This document shows positions 47,179 through 60,730 of a stretch of 64,000 nt of DNA, piece after piece; within the stretch, counting starts at the first letter, position 1, and each line of letters starts with the position of its first letter. The notes beneath the pieces were generated by a model, which had not been told where the DNA came from, made no database searches, and saw only the letters and a list, made by a program, of their open reading frames with translations. The stretch spans positions 1 to 64,000 of the forward strand of contig CAWUCO010000262.1 in NCBI GenBank assembly GCA_963920705.1. Direction: 5' to 3'. The translations under genes were made by a program, and so were the position numbers. This stretch comes from Odiellus spinosus (Eukaryota > Arthropoda > Arachnida > Opiliones > Phalangiidae).

Positions 47179-50140
47179 AAAACAAGAGTTTTGGAAAATC
47201 CGTTGAAAAACATGGAAAATATGGACAATTCAAAAAACATCTAATATCAAAAAGCGAATTTTGAAAATCTGAAATTTGACTATTTTGATATTCTATGATT
47301 TCTTGAATTGGCCATATTTTTCTTGTTTTTCAACGGATTTTTGAAAACTCTTATTATTTAGACTGTCCATTAATTGCTCTTTCGAATGACTTTGGTTTTG
47401 TCTAAATTGCCAAAACGTGACAAATATAAAATTGGTTAAAATTAAGCAAAAACGCTTAAAAATCCAAGATTAATGGATTCAAATGGACACAAGACTTTTG
47501 AATTTTAAGCGATTTAGACAAAATTAAGACCACTCGAAAGAGCAAATATTGATCTATCTAAAAAACAAGTTTTGGAAAATCCGTTGAAAAACATGGAAAA
47601 TATGGACAATTCAAAAAACATCTAATATCAAAAAGCGAATTTTGAAAATCTGAAATTTGACTATTTTGATATTCTATGATTTCTTGAATTGGCCATATTT
47701 TTCTTGTTTTTCAACGGATTTTTGAAAACTCTTATTATTTAAACTGTCCATTAATTGCTCTTTCGAATGACTTTGTTTTGTCTAAATTGCAAAATTGTGA
47801 CAAATATAAAATTGGTTAAAATTAAGCAAAAACGCTTAAAAATCCAAGATTATTGGATTCAAATGGACACAAAACTTTTGATTTTTAAGAGATTTAGACA
47901 AAATTAAGACCACTCGAAAGACCAAATTTTGGTCTATCTAAAAAACAAGAGTTTTGGAAAATCCGTTGAAAAACCTGGAAAATATGGACAATTCAAAAAA
48001 CATCTAATATCAAAAAGCGAATTTTGAAAATCTGAAATTTGACTATTTTGATATTCTATGATTTCTTGAATTGGCCATATTTTTCTTGTTTTTCAACGGA
48101 TTTTTGAAAACTCTTATTATTTAGACTGTCCATTAATTGCTCTTTCGAATGACTTTGGTTTTGTCTAAATTGCCAAAACGTGACAAATATAAAATTGGTT
48201 AAAATTAAGCAAAAACGCTTAAAAATCCAAGATTATTGGATTCAAATGGACACAAAACTTTTGAATTTTAAGCGATTTAGACAAAATTAAGACCACTCGA
48301 AAGACCAAATTTTGGTCTATCTAAAAAACAATAGTTTTGGAAAATCCGTTGAAAAACAAGAAAAATGTGGCCAATTCAAAAAATCATACAATATCAAAAT
48401 AGTCAAATTTCAGATTTTAAAAATTCGCTTTTTGATATTAGATGTTTTTTGAATTGTCCATATTTTCCATGTTTTTCAACGGATTTTTGAAAACTCTTAT
48501 TATTTAAACTGTCCATTAATTGCTCTTTCGAATGACTTTGGTTTTGTCTAAATTGCAAAATTGTGACAAATATAAAATTGGTTAAAATTAAGCAAAAACG
48601 CTTAAAAATCCAAGATTATTGGATTCAAATGGACACAAAACTTTTGATTTTTAAGCGATTTAGACAAAATTAAGACCACTCGAAAGACCAAATTTTGGTC
48701 TATCTAAAAAACAAGAGTTTTGGAATTCCGTTGAAAAACATGGAAAATATGGACAATTCAAAAAACATCTAATATCAAAAAGCGAATTTTGAAAATCTGA
48801 AATTTGACTATTTTGATATTCTATGATTTCTTGAATTGGCCATATTTTCCATGTTTTTCAACGGATTTTTGAAAACTCTTATTATTTAAACTGTCCATTA
48901 ATTGCCCTTTCGAATGACTTTGGTTTTGTCTAAATTACAAAATTGTGACAAATATAAAATTGGTTAAATTTAAGCAAAAACGCTTAAAAATCCAAGATTA
49001 TTGGATTCAAATGGACACAAAACTTTTGATTTTTAAGCGATTTAGACAAAATTAAGACCACTCGAAAGAGCAAATATTGATCTATCTAAAAAACAAGAGT
49101 TTTGGAAAATCAGTTTGAAAAACATGGAAAATATGGACAATTCAAAAAACATCTAATATCAAAAAGCGAATTTTGAAAATCTGAAATTTGTCTATTTTGA
49201 TATTCTATGATTTCTTGAATTGGCCATATTTTTCTTGTTTTTCAACGGATTTTTGAAAACACTTATTATTTAGACTGTCCATTAATTGCTCTTTCGAATG
49301 ACTTTGGTTTTGTCTAAATTGCCAAAACGTGACAAATATAAAATTGGTTAAAATTAAGCAAAAACGCTTAAAAATCCAAGATTATTGGATTCAAATGGAC
49401 ACAAAACTTTTGAATTTTAAGCAATTTAGGCAAAATTAAGACCACTCGAAAGACCAAATTTTGGTCTATCTAAAAAACACTAGTTTTGGAAAATCCGTTG
49501 AAAAACAAGAAAAATATGGCCAATTCAAGAAATCATACAATATCAAAATAGTCAAATTTCAGATTTTCAAAATTCGCTTTTTGATATTAGATGTTTTTTG
49601 AATTGTCCATATTTTCCATGTTTTTCAACGAATTTTTGAAAACTCTTATTATTTAAACTGTCCATTAATTGCTCTTTCGAATGACTTTGGTTTTGTCTAA
49701 ATTGCAAAATTGTGACAAATATAAAATTGGTTAAAATTAAGCAAAAACGCTTAAAAATCCAAGATTATTGGATTCAAATGGACACAAAACTTTTGATTTT
49801 TAAGCTATTTAGACAAAATTAAGACCACTCGAAAGACCAAATTTTGGTCTATCTAAAAAACAAGAGTTTTGGAAAATCCGTTGAAAAACATGGAAAATAT
49901 GGACAATTCAAAAAACATCTAATATCAAAAAGCGAATTTTGAAAATCTGAAATTTGACTATTTTGATATTCTATGATTTCTTGAATTGGCCATATTTTTC
50001 TTGTTTTTCAACGGATTTTTGAAAACTCTTATTATTTAGACTGTCCATTTATTGCTCTTTCGAATGACTTTGGTTTTGTCTAAATTGCCAAAACGTGACA
50101 AATATAAAATTGGTTAAAATTAAGCAAAAACGCTTAAAAA
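47179..50140 (+). repeat. 7-monomer higher-order repeat, copy 2
   Basis: This is the second copy of the 2,678-bp unit, extending about 290 bp into an eighth monomer. Few differences from copy 1 were seen (TTAATGGATTC near 47470, TTTAAGAGATTTAG near 47885, GTCCATTTATTGC near 50043). The match ends in S2 near 50,140, where GGACACAAAAC is found instead of GGACACAAGAC. Confidence 0.86.
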
Positions 50141-51790
50141 TCCAAGATTATTGGATTCAAATGGACACAAAACTTTTGAATTTTAAGCGATTTAGACAAA
50201 ATTAAGACCACTCGAAAGACCAAATTTTGGTCTATCTAAAAAACAATAGTTTTGGAAAATCCGTTGAAAAACAAGAAAAATATGGCCAATTCTAGAAATC
50301 ATACAATATCAAAATAGTCAAATTTCTGATTTTAAAAATTCGCTTTTTGATATTAGATGTTTTTTGAATTGTCCATATTTTCCATGTTTTTCAACGGATT
50401 TTCCAAAACTCTTGTTTTTTAGATAGAGCAAGATTTGCTCTTTCGAGCGGTCTTAATTTTGTCTAAATCGCTTAAAAATCAAACGTTTTGTGTCCATTTG
50501 AATCCAATAATCTTGGATTTTTAAGCGTTTTTGCTTAATTTTAACCAATTTTATATTTGTCACAATTTTGCAATTTAGACAAAACCAAAGTCATTCGAAA
50601 GAGCAATTAATGGACAGTCTAAATAATAAGAGTTTTCAAAAATCCGTTGACAAACAAGAAAAATATGGCCAATTCAAGAAATCATACAATATCAAAATAG
50701 TCAAATTTCAGATTTTAAAAATTCGCTTTTTGATATTAGATGTTTTTTGAATTGGCCATATTTTTCTTGTTTTTCAACGGATTTTTGAAAACTCTTATTA
50801 TTTAGACTGTCCATTAATTGCTCTTTCGAATGACTTTGGTTTTGTCTAAATTGCAAAATTGTGACAAATATAAAATTGGTTAAAATTAAGCAAAAACGCT
50901 TAAAAATCCAAGATTATTGGATTCAAATGGACACAAAACTTTTGAATTTTAAGCGATTTAGACAAAATTAAGACCACTCGAAAGACCAAATTTTGGTCTA
51001 TCTAAAGAACAAAAGTTTTCAAAAATCCGTTGAAAAACAAGAAAAATATGGCCAATTCAAGAAATCATACAATATCAAAATAACCAAATTTCAGATTTTC
51101 AAAATTCGCTTTTTGATATTAGATGTTTTTTGAATTTTCCTTATTTTCCATGTTTTTCAACGGATTTTCCAAAACTCTTGTTTTTTAGATAGACCAATAT
51201 TTGCTCTTTCGAGTGGTCTTAATTTTGTCTAAATCGCGTAAATTCAAAAGTTTTGTGTCCATTTGAATCCAATAATCTTGGATTTTTAAGCGTTTTTGCT
51301 TAATTTTAACCAATTTTATATTTGTCACAATTTTGCAATTTAGACAAAACAAAAGTCATTCGAAAGAGCAATTAATGGACAGTTTAAATAATAAGAGTTT
51401 TAAAAAATCCGTTGAAAAACATGGAAAATATGGACAATTCAAAAAACATCTAATATCAAAAAGCGAATTTTTAAAATCTGAAATTTGACTATTTTGATAT
51501 TCTATGATTTCTTGAATTGGCCATATTTTTCTTGATTTTCAACGGATTTTTGAAAACTCTTATTATTTAGACTGCCCATTAATTGCTCTTTCGAATGACT
51601 TTGGTTTTGTCTAAATTGCAAAATTGTGACAAATATAAAATTGGTTAAAATTAAGCAAAAACGCTTAAAAATCCAAGATTATTGGATTCAAATGGACACA
51701 AAACTTTTGAATTTTAAGCGATTTAGACAAAGTTAAGACCACTCGAAAGACCAAATTTTGGTCTATCTAAAAAACAATAGTTTTCAAAAA
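50141..51790. repeat. Transition segment, mixed orientation
   Basis: S2 reads R,F,R,F after the long forward run. Private sites are unusually common: AGAGCAAGATTTGC and TTTCGAGCGG near 50425-50450, AAACGTTTTGTG near 50482, CCGTTGACAAACAAG near 50644, CTAAAGAACAAAAG near 51003, CAAAATAACCAAATTTC near 51076, GAATTTTCCTTATTTTCC near 51133, AATCGCGTAAATTC near 51232 and CTTGATTTTCAACGG near 51532. This is a candidate less-homogenised border between higher-order domains. No gene. Confidence 0.65.
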
Positions 51791-53480
51791 TCCGTTGAAA
51801 AACAAGAAAAATATGGCCAATTCAAGAAATCATACAATATCAAAATAGTCAAATTTCAGATTTTAAAAATTCGCTTTTTGATATTAGATGTTTTTTGAAT
51901 TGTCCATATTTTCCATGTTTTTCAACGGATTTTCCAAAACTCTTGTTTTTTAGATAGACCAATATTTGCCCTTTCGAGTGGTCTTAATTTTGTCTAAATC
52001 GCTTAAAATTCAAAAGTTTTGTGTCCATTTGAATCCAATAATCTTGGATTTTTAAGCGTTTTTGCTTAATTTTAACCAATTTTATATTTGTCACAATTTT
52101 GCAATTTAGACAAAACCAAAGTCATTCGAAAGAGCAATTAATGGACCGTCTAAATAATAAGAGTTTTCAAAAATCCGTTGAAAAACAAGAAAAATGTGGA
52201 CAATTCAAGAAATCATAGAATATCAAAATAGTCAAATTTCAGATTTTCAAAATTCGCTTTTTGATATTAGATGTTTTTTGAATTGGCCATATTTTTCTTG
52301 TTTTTCAACGGATTTTTGAAAACTCTTATTATTTAGACTGTCCATTAATTGCTCTTTCGAATGACTTTGGTTTTGTCTAAATTGCAAAATTATGACAAAT
52401 ATAAAATTTGTTAAAATTAAGCAAAAACGCTTAAAAATCCAAGATTATTGGATTCAAATGGACACAAAACTTTTGAATTTTAAGCGATTTAGACAAAATT
52501 AAGACCACTCGAAAGACCAAATTTTGGTCTATCTAAAAAACAATAGTTTTGGAAAATCCGTTGAAAAACAAGAAAAATATGGCCAATTCAAGAAACATCT
52601 AATATCAAAAAGCGAATTTTGAAAATCTGAAATTTGACTATTTTGATATTCTATGATTTCTTGAATTGGCCATATTTTTCTTGTTTTTCAACGGATTTTC
52701 CAAAACTATTGTTTTTTAGATAGACCAAAATTTGGTCTTTCGAGTGGTCTTAACTTTGTCTAAATCGCTTAAAATTCAAAAGTTTTGTGTCCATTTGAAT
52801 CCAATAATCTTGGATTTTTAAGCGTTTTTGCTTAATTTTAACCAATTTTATATTTGTCACAATTTTGCAATTTAGACAAAACCAAAGTCATTCGAAAGAG
52901 CAATTAATGGACAGTCTAAATAATAAGAGTTTTCAAAAATCCGTTGAAAAACAAGAAAAATATGGCCAATTCAAGAAATCATAGAATATCAAAATAGTCA
53001 AATTTCAGATTTTCAAAATTCGCTTTTTGATATTAGATGTTTTTTGAATTGTCCATATTTTCCATGTTTTTCAACGGATTTTCCAAAACTCTTGTTTTTT
53101 AGATAGACCAATATTTGCTCTTTCGAGTGGTCTTAATTTTGTCTAAATCGCTTAAAATTCAAAAGTTTTGTGTCCATTTGAATCCAATAATCTTGGATTT
53201 TTAAGCGTTTTTGCTTAATTTTAACCAATTTTATATTTGTCACAATTTTGCAATTTAGACAAAACCAAAGTCATTCGAAAGAGCAATTAATGGACCGTCT
53301 AAATAATAAGAGTTTTCAAAAATCCGTTGAAAAACAAGAAAAATGTGGACAATTCAAGAAATCATAGAATATCAAAATAGTCAAATTTCAGATTTTCAAA
53401 ATTCGCTTTTTGATATTAGATGTTTTTTGAATTGGCCATATTTTTCTTGTTTTTCAACGGATTTTTGAAAACTCTTATTA
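51791..53480. repeat. 3-monomer higher-order repeat (1,149 bp)
   Basis: Copies lie at about 51791-52939 and 52940-53480 (partial). The diagnostic mark TAATGGACCGTC is at 52139 and 53288. It is followed in both by CAAGAAAAATGTGGAC and an S1-R with GAATATC. The match fails near 53,483, where TTATTAAGACTG replaces TTATTTAGACTG. Confidence 0.78.
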
Positions 53481-56400
53481 TTAAGACTGTCCATTAATTG
53501 CTCTTTCGAATGACTTTGTTTTTGTCTAAATTGCAAAATTGTGACAAATATAAAATTGGTTAAAATTAAGCAAAAACGCTTAAAAATCCAAGATTATTGG
53601 ATTCAAATGGACACAAAACTTTTGATTTTTAAGCGATTTAGACAAAATTAAGACCACTCGAAAGAGCAAATATTGCTCTATCTAAAAAACAAGAGTTTTG
53701 GAAAATCCGTTGAAAAACATGGAAAATATGGACAATTCAAAAAACATCTAATATCAAAAAGCGAATTTTGAAAATCTGAAATTTGACTATTTTGATATTC
53801 TATGATTTCTTGAATTGGCCATATTTTTCTTGTTTTTCAACGGATTTTCCAAAACTATTGTTTTTTAGATAGACCAAAATTTGGTCTTTCGAGTGGTCTT
53901 AATTTTGTCTAAATCGCTTAAAATTCAAAAGTTTTGTGTCCATTTGAATCCAATAATCTTGGATTTTTAAGCGTTTTTGCTTAATTTTAACCAATTTTAT
54001 ATTTGTCACAATTTTGCAATTTAGACAAAACCAAAGTCATTCGAAAGAGCAATTAATGGACAGTCTAAATAATAAGAGTTTTCAAAAATCCGTTGAAAAA
54101 CAAGAAAAATATGGCCAATTCAAGAAATCATAGAATATCAAAATAGTCAAATTTCAGATTTTCAAAATTCGCTTTTTGATATTAGATGTTTTTTGAATTG
54201 TCCATATTTTCCATGTTTTTCAACGGATTTTTGAAAACTCTTATTATTTAAACTGTCCATTAATTGCTCTTTCGAATGACTTTGGTTTTGTCTAAATTGC
54301 AAAATTGTGACAAATATAAAATTGGTTAAAATTAAGCAAAAACGCTTAAAAATAAAAGATTATTGGATTCAAATGGACACAAAACTTTTGATTTTTAAGC
54401 GATTTAGACAAAATTAAGACCACTCGAAAGAGCAAATATTGCTCTATCTAAAAAACAAGAGTTTTGGAAAAACCGTTGAAAAACATGGAAAATATGGACA
54501 ATTCAAAAAACATCTAATATCAAAAAGCGAATTTTGAAAATCTGAAATTTGACTTATTTGATATTCTATGATTTCTTGAATTGGCCATATTTTCCATGTT
54601 TTTCAACGGATTTTTGAAAACTCTTATTATTTAAACTGTCCAATAATTGCTCTTTCGAATGACTTTGGTTTTGTCTAAATTGCAAAATTTTGACAAATAT
54701 AAAATTGGTTAAAATTAAGCAAAAACGCTTAAAAATCCAAGATTATTGGATTCAAATGGACACAAAACTTTTGATTTTTAAGCGATTTAGACAAAATTAA
54801 GACCACTCGAAAGACCAAATATTGATCTATCTAAAAAACAAGAGTTTTGGAAAATCAGTTGAAAAACATGGAAAATATGGACAATTCAAAAAACATCTAA
54901 TATCAAAAAGCGAATTTTGAAAATCTGAAATTTGACTATTTTGATATTCTATGATTTCTTGAATTGGCCATATTTTTCTTGTTTTTCAACGGATTTTTGA
55001 AAACACTTATTATTAAGACTGTCCATTAATTGCTCTTTCGAATGACTTTGGTTTTGTCTAAATTGCAAAATTGTGACAAATATAAAATTGGTTAAAATTA
55101 AGCAAAAACGCTTAAAAATCCAAGATTATTGGATTCAAATGGACACAAAACTTTTGCATTTTAAGCGATTTAGACAAAATTAAGACCACTCGAAAGACCA
55201 TATTTTGGTCTATCTAAAAAACAATAGTTTTGGAAAATCCGTTGAAAAACAAGAAAAATATGGCCAATTCAAGAAATCATAGAATATCAAAATAGTCAAA
55301 TTTCAGATTTTCAAAATTCGCTTTTTGATATTAGATGTTTTTTGAATTGTCCATATTTTCCATGTTTTTCAACGGATTTTTGAAAACTCTTATTATTTAA
55401 ACTGTCCATTAATTGCTCTTTCGAATGACTTTGGTTTTGTCTAAATTGCAAAATTGTGACAAATATAAAATTGGTTAAAATTAAGCAAAAACGCTTAAAA
55501 ATTCAAGATTATTGGATTCAAATGGACACAAAACTTTTGATTTTTAAGCGATTTACACAAAATTAAGACCACTCGAAAGACCAAATTTTGGTCTATCTAA
55601 AAAACAAGAGTTTTGGAGAATCCGTTGAAAAACATGGAAAATATGGACAATTCAAAAAACATCTAATATCAAAAAGCGAATTTTGAAAATCTGAAATTTG
55701 ACTATTTTGATAATCTATGATTTCTTGAATTGGCCATATTTTTCTTAATTTTCAACGTATTTTTGAAAACTCTTATTATTTAGACTGTCCATTAATTGCT
55801 CTTTCGAATGACTTTGGTTTGGTCTAAATTGCCAAAACGTGACAAATATAAAATTGGTTAAAATTAAGCAAAAACGCTTAAAAATCCAAGATTATTGGAT
55901 TCAAATGGACACAAAACTTTTGAATTTTAAGCGATTTAGACAAAATTAAGACCACTCGAAAGACCAAATTTTGGTCTATCTAAAAAACAATAGTTTTGGA
56001 AAATCCGTTGAAAAACAAGAAAAATATGGCCAATTCAAGAAATCATACAATATCAAAATAGTCAAATTTCAGATTTTCAAAATTCGCTTTTTGATATTAG
56101 ATGTTTTTTGAATTGTCCATATTTTCCATGTTTTTCAACGGATTTTTGAAAACTCTTATTATTTATACTGTCCATTAATTGCTCTTTCGAATGACTTTGG
56201 TTTTGTCTAAATTGCAAAATTGTGACAAATATAAAATTGGTTAAAATTAAGCAAAAACGCTTAAAAATCCAAGATTATTGGATTCAAATGGACACAAAAC
56301 TTTTGATTTTTAAGCGATTTAGACAAAATTAAGACCACTCGAAAGACCAAATTTTGGTCTATCTAAAAAACAAGAGTTTTGGAAAATCCGTTGAAAAACA

Positions 56401-56800
56401 AGAAAAATATGGCCAATTCAAAAAACATCTAATATCAAAAAGCGAATTTTGAAAATCTGAAATTTGACTATTTTGATATTCTATGATTTCTTGAATTGTC
56501 CACATTTTTCTTGTTTTTCAACGGATTTTTGAAAACTCTTATTATTTAGACTGTCCATTAATTGCTCTTTCGAATGACTTTGGTTTTGTCTAAATTGCAA
56601 AATTGTGACAAATATAAAATTGGTTAAAATTAAGCAAAAACGCTTAAAAATCCAAGATTATTGGATTCAAATGGACACAAAACTTTTGATTTTTAAGCGA
56701 TTTAGACAAAATTAAGACCACTCGAAAGAGCAAATATTGGTCTATCTGAAAATCAAGAGTTTTGGAAAATCCGTTGAAAAACATGGAAAATATGGACAAT
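53481..56800 (+). repeat. Mostly forward-S2 segment
   Basis: S2 is forward near 53,555, reverse near 53,940, then forward from 54,325 on. S1 is mixed. Private sites include AAAAATAAAAGATTATTGG near 54349 (disrupts the S2 dyad), GGAAAAACCGTTG near 54466, TTTGCATTTTAAGCG near 55154, GACCATATTTTGG near 55196, AATTCAAGATTATTGG near 55499, and TTTCTTAATTTTCAACGT near 55741. No gene. Confidence 0.7.
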
Positions 56801-59098
56801 TCAAAAAACATCTAATATCAAAAAGCGAATTTTGAAAATCTGAAATTTGACTATTTTGATATTCTATGATTTCTTGAATTGGCCATATTTTTCTTGTTTT
56901 TCAACGGATTTTTGAAAACTCTTATTATTTAGACTGTCCATTAATTGCTCTTTCGAATGACTTTGGTTTTGTCTAAATTGCCAAAACGTGACAAATATAA
57001 AATTGGTTAAAATTAAGCAAAAACGCTTAAAAATCCAAGATTATTGGATTCAATGGACACAAAACTTTTGAATTTTAAGCGATTTAGACAAAATTAAGAC
57101 CACTCGAAAGACCAAATTTTGGTCTATCTAAAAAACAATAGTTTTGGAAAATCCGTTGAAAAACAAGAAAAATATGGCCAATTCAAGAAATCATACAATA
57201 TCAAAATAGTCAAATTTCAGATTTTCAAAATTCGCTTTTTGATATTAGATGTTTTTTGAATTGTCCATATTTTCCATGTTTTTCAACGGATTTTCCAAAA
57301 TTCTTGATTTTCAGATAGACCAATATTTGCTCTTTCGAGTGGTCTTAATTTTGTCTAAATCGCTTAAAAATCAAAAGTTTTGTGTCCATTTGAGTCCAAT
57401 AATCTTGGATTTTTAGGCGTTTTTGCTTAATTTTAACCAATTTTAAATTTGTCACAATTTTGCAATTTAGACAAAAACAAAGTCATTCGAAAGAGCAATT
57501 AATGGACAGTCTAAATAATAAGAGTTTTCAAAAATCCGTTGAAAAACAAGAAAAATATGGCCAATTCTAAAAATCATACAATATCAAAATAGTCAAATTT
57601 CAGATTTTAAAAATTCGCTTTTTGATATTAGATGTTTTTTGAATTGTCCATATTTTCCATGTTTTTCAACGGATTTTCCAAAACTCTTGATTTTCAGATA
57701 GACCAATATTTGCTCTTTCGAGTGGTCTTAATTTTGTCTAAATCGCTTAAAAATCAAAAGTTTTGTGTCCATTTGAATCCAATAAACTTGGATTTTTAAG
57801 CGTTTTTGCTTAATTTTAACCAATTTTAAATTTGTCACAATTTTGCAATTTAGACAAAAACAAAGTCATTCGAAAGAGCAATTAATGGACAGTCTTTATA
57901 ATAAGAGTTTTCAAAAATCCGTTGAAAAACAAGAAAAATATGGCCAATTCAAAAAACATCTAATATCAAAAAGCGAATTTTGAAAATCTGAAATTTGACT
58001 ATTTTGATATTCTATGATTTCTTGAATTGGCCATATTTTTCTTGTTTTTCAACGGATTTTTGAAAACTCTTATTATTTAGACTGTCCATTAATTGCTCTT
58101 TCGAATGACTTTGGTTTTGTCTAAATTGCCAAAACGTGACAAATATAAAATTGGTTAAAATTAAGCAAAAACGCTTAAAAATCCAAGATTATTGGATTCA
58201 AATGGACTCAAAACTTTTGAATTTTAAGCGATTTAGACAAAATTAAGACCACACGAAAGACCAAATTTTGGTCTATCTAAAAAACAATAGTTTTGGAAAA
58301 TCCGTTGAAAAACAAGAAAAATATGGCCAATTCAAGAAATCATACAATATCAAAATAGTCAAATTTCAGATTTTCAAAATTCGCTTTTTGATATTAGATG
58401 TTTTTTGAATTGTCCATATTTTCCATGTTTTTCAACGGATTTTCCAAAACTCTTGATTTTCAGATAGACCAATATTTGCTCTTTCGAGTGGTCTTAATTT
58501 TGTCTAAATCGCTTAAAAATCAAAAGTTATGTGTCCATTTGAATCCAATAATCTTGGATTTTTAAGCGTTTTTGCTTAATTTTAACCAATTTTATATTTG
58601 TCACGTTTTGGCAATTTAGACAAAACCAAAGTCATTCGAAAGAGCAATTAATGGACAGTCTAAATAATAAGAGTTTTCAAAAATCCGTTGAAAAACAAGA
58701 AAAATATGGCCAATTCTAGAAATCATACAATATCAAAATAGTCAAATTTCAGATTTTAAAAATTCGCTTTTTGATATTAGATGTTTTTTGAATTGTCCAT
58801 ATTTTCCATGTTTTTCAATGGATTTTCCAAAACTCTTGATTTTCAGATAGACCAATATTTGCTCTTTCGAGTGGTCTTAATTTTGTCTAAATCGCTTAAA
58901 AATCAAAAGTTTTGTGTCCATTTGAATCCAATAATCTTGGATTTTTAAGCGTTTTTGCTTAATTTTAACCAATTTTATATTTGTCACAATTTTGCAATTT
59001 AGACAAAAACAAAGTCATTCGAAAGAGCAATTAATGGACAGTCTTAATAATAAGAGTTTTCAAAAATCCGTTGAAAAACAAGAAAAATATGGCCAATT
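56801..59098. repeat. 6-monomer higher-order repeat, copy 1 (2,298 bp)
   Basis: This block matches 59099-60730 at 2,298 bp. S2 order is F,R,R,F,R,R. Shared marks are AAAATTCTTGATTTTCAG (57296 and 59594), TTTTAAATTTGTCAC, CAATTCTAAAAATCATAC (57563 and 59861), CAGTCTTTATAATAAG (57888 and 60186), ATGGACTCAAAAC (58202 and 60500) and CCACACGAAAGACC (58249 and 60547). Confidence 0.84.
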
Positions 59099-60730
59099 CA
59101 AAAAACATCTAATATCAAAAAGCGAATTTTGAAAATCTGAAATTTGACTATTTTGATATTCTATGATTTCTTGAATTGGCCATATTTTTCTTGTTTTTCA
59201 ACGGATTTTTGAAAACTCTTATTATTTAGACTGTCCATTAATTGCTCTTTCGAATGACTTTGGTTTTGTCTAAATTGCCAAAACGTGACAAATATAAAAT
59301 TGGTTAAAATTAAGCAAAAACGCTTAAAAATCCAAGATTATTGGATTCAAATGGACACAAAACTTTTGAATTTTAAGCGATTTAGACAAAATTAAGACCA
59401 CTCGAAAGACCAAATTTTGGTCTATCTAAAAAACAATAGTTTTGGAAAATCCGTTGAAAAACAAGAAAAATATGGCCAATTCAAGAAATCATACAATATC
59501 AAAATAGTCAAATTTCAGATTTTCAAAATTCGCTTTTTGATATTAGATGTTTTTTGAATTGTCCATATTTTCCATGTTTTTCAACGGATTTTCAAAAATT
59601 CTTGATTTTCAGATAGACCAATATTTGCTCTTTCGAGTGGTCTTAATTTTGTCTAAATCGCTTAAAAATCAAAAGTTTTGTGTCCATTTGAATCCAATAA
59701 TCTTGGATTTTTAAGCGTTTTTGCTTAATTTTAACCAATTTTAAATTTGTCACAATTTTGCAATTTAGACAAAAACAAAGTCATTCGAAAGAGCAATTAA
59801 TGGACAGTCTAAATAATAAGAGTTTTCAAAAATCCGTTGAAAAACAAGAAAAATATGGCCAATTCTAAAAATCATACAATATCAAAATAGTCAAATTTCA
59901 GATTTTAAAAATTCGCTTTTTGATATTAGATGTTTTTTGAATTGTCCATATTTTCCATGTTTTTCAACGGATTTTCCAAAACTCTTGATTTTCAGATAGA
60001 CCAATATTTGCTCTTTCGAGTGGTCTTAATTTTGTCTTAATCGCTTAAAAATAAAAAGTTTTGTGTCCATTTGAATCCAATAATCTTGGATTTTTAAGCG
60101 TTTTTGCTTAATTTTAACCAATTTTAAATTTGTCACAATTTTGCAATTTAGACAAAAACAAAGTCATTCGAAAGAGCAATTAATGGACAGTCTTTATAAT
60201 AAGAGTTTTCAAAAATCCGTTGAAAAACAAGAAAAATATGGCCAATTCAAAAAACATCTAATATCAAAAAGCGAATTTTGAAAATCTGAAATTTGACTAT
60301 TTTGATATTCTATGATTTCTTGAATTGGCCATATTTTTCTTGTTTTTCAACGGATTTTTGAAAACTCTTATTATTTAGACTGTCCATTAATTGCTCTTTC
60401 GAATGACTTTGGTTTTGTCTAAATTGCCAAAACGTGACAAATATAAAATTGGTTAAAATTAAGCAAAAACGCTTAAAAATCCAAGATTATTGGATTCAAA
60501 TGGACTCAAAACTTTTGAATTTTAAGCGATTTAGACAAAATTAAGACCACACGAAAGACCAAATTTTGGTCTATCTAAAAAGCAATAGTTTTGGAAAATC
60601 CGTTGAAAAACAAGAAAAATATGGCCAATTCAAGAAATCATACAATATCAAAATAGTCAAATTTCAGATTTTCAAAATTCGCTTTTTGATATTAGATGTT
60701 TTTTGAATTGTCCATATTTTCCATGTTTTT
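59099..60730. repeat. 6-monomer higher-order repeat, copy 2 (partial)
   Basis: This is the second copy of the 2,298-bp unit and includes just over four monomers. It ends at the insertion near 60,733. The break lies in an inner arm, where an X' arm follows reverse S1 instead of the Y' arm found in copy 1. Confidence 0.83.
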
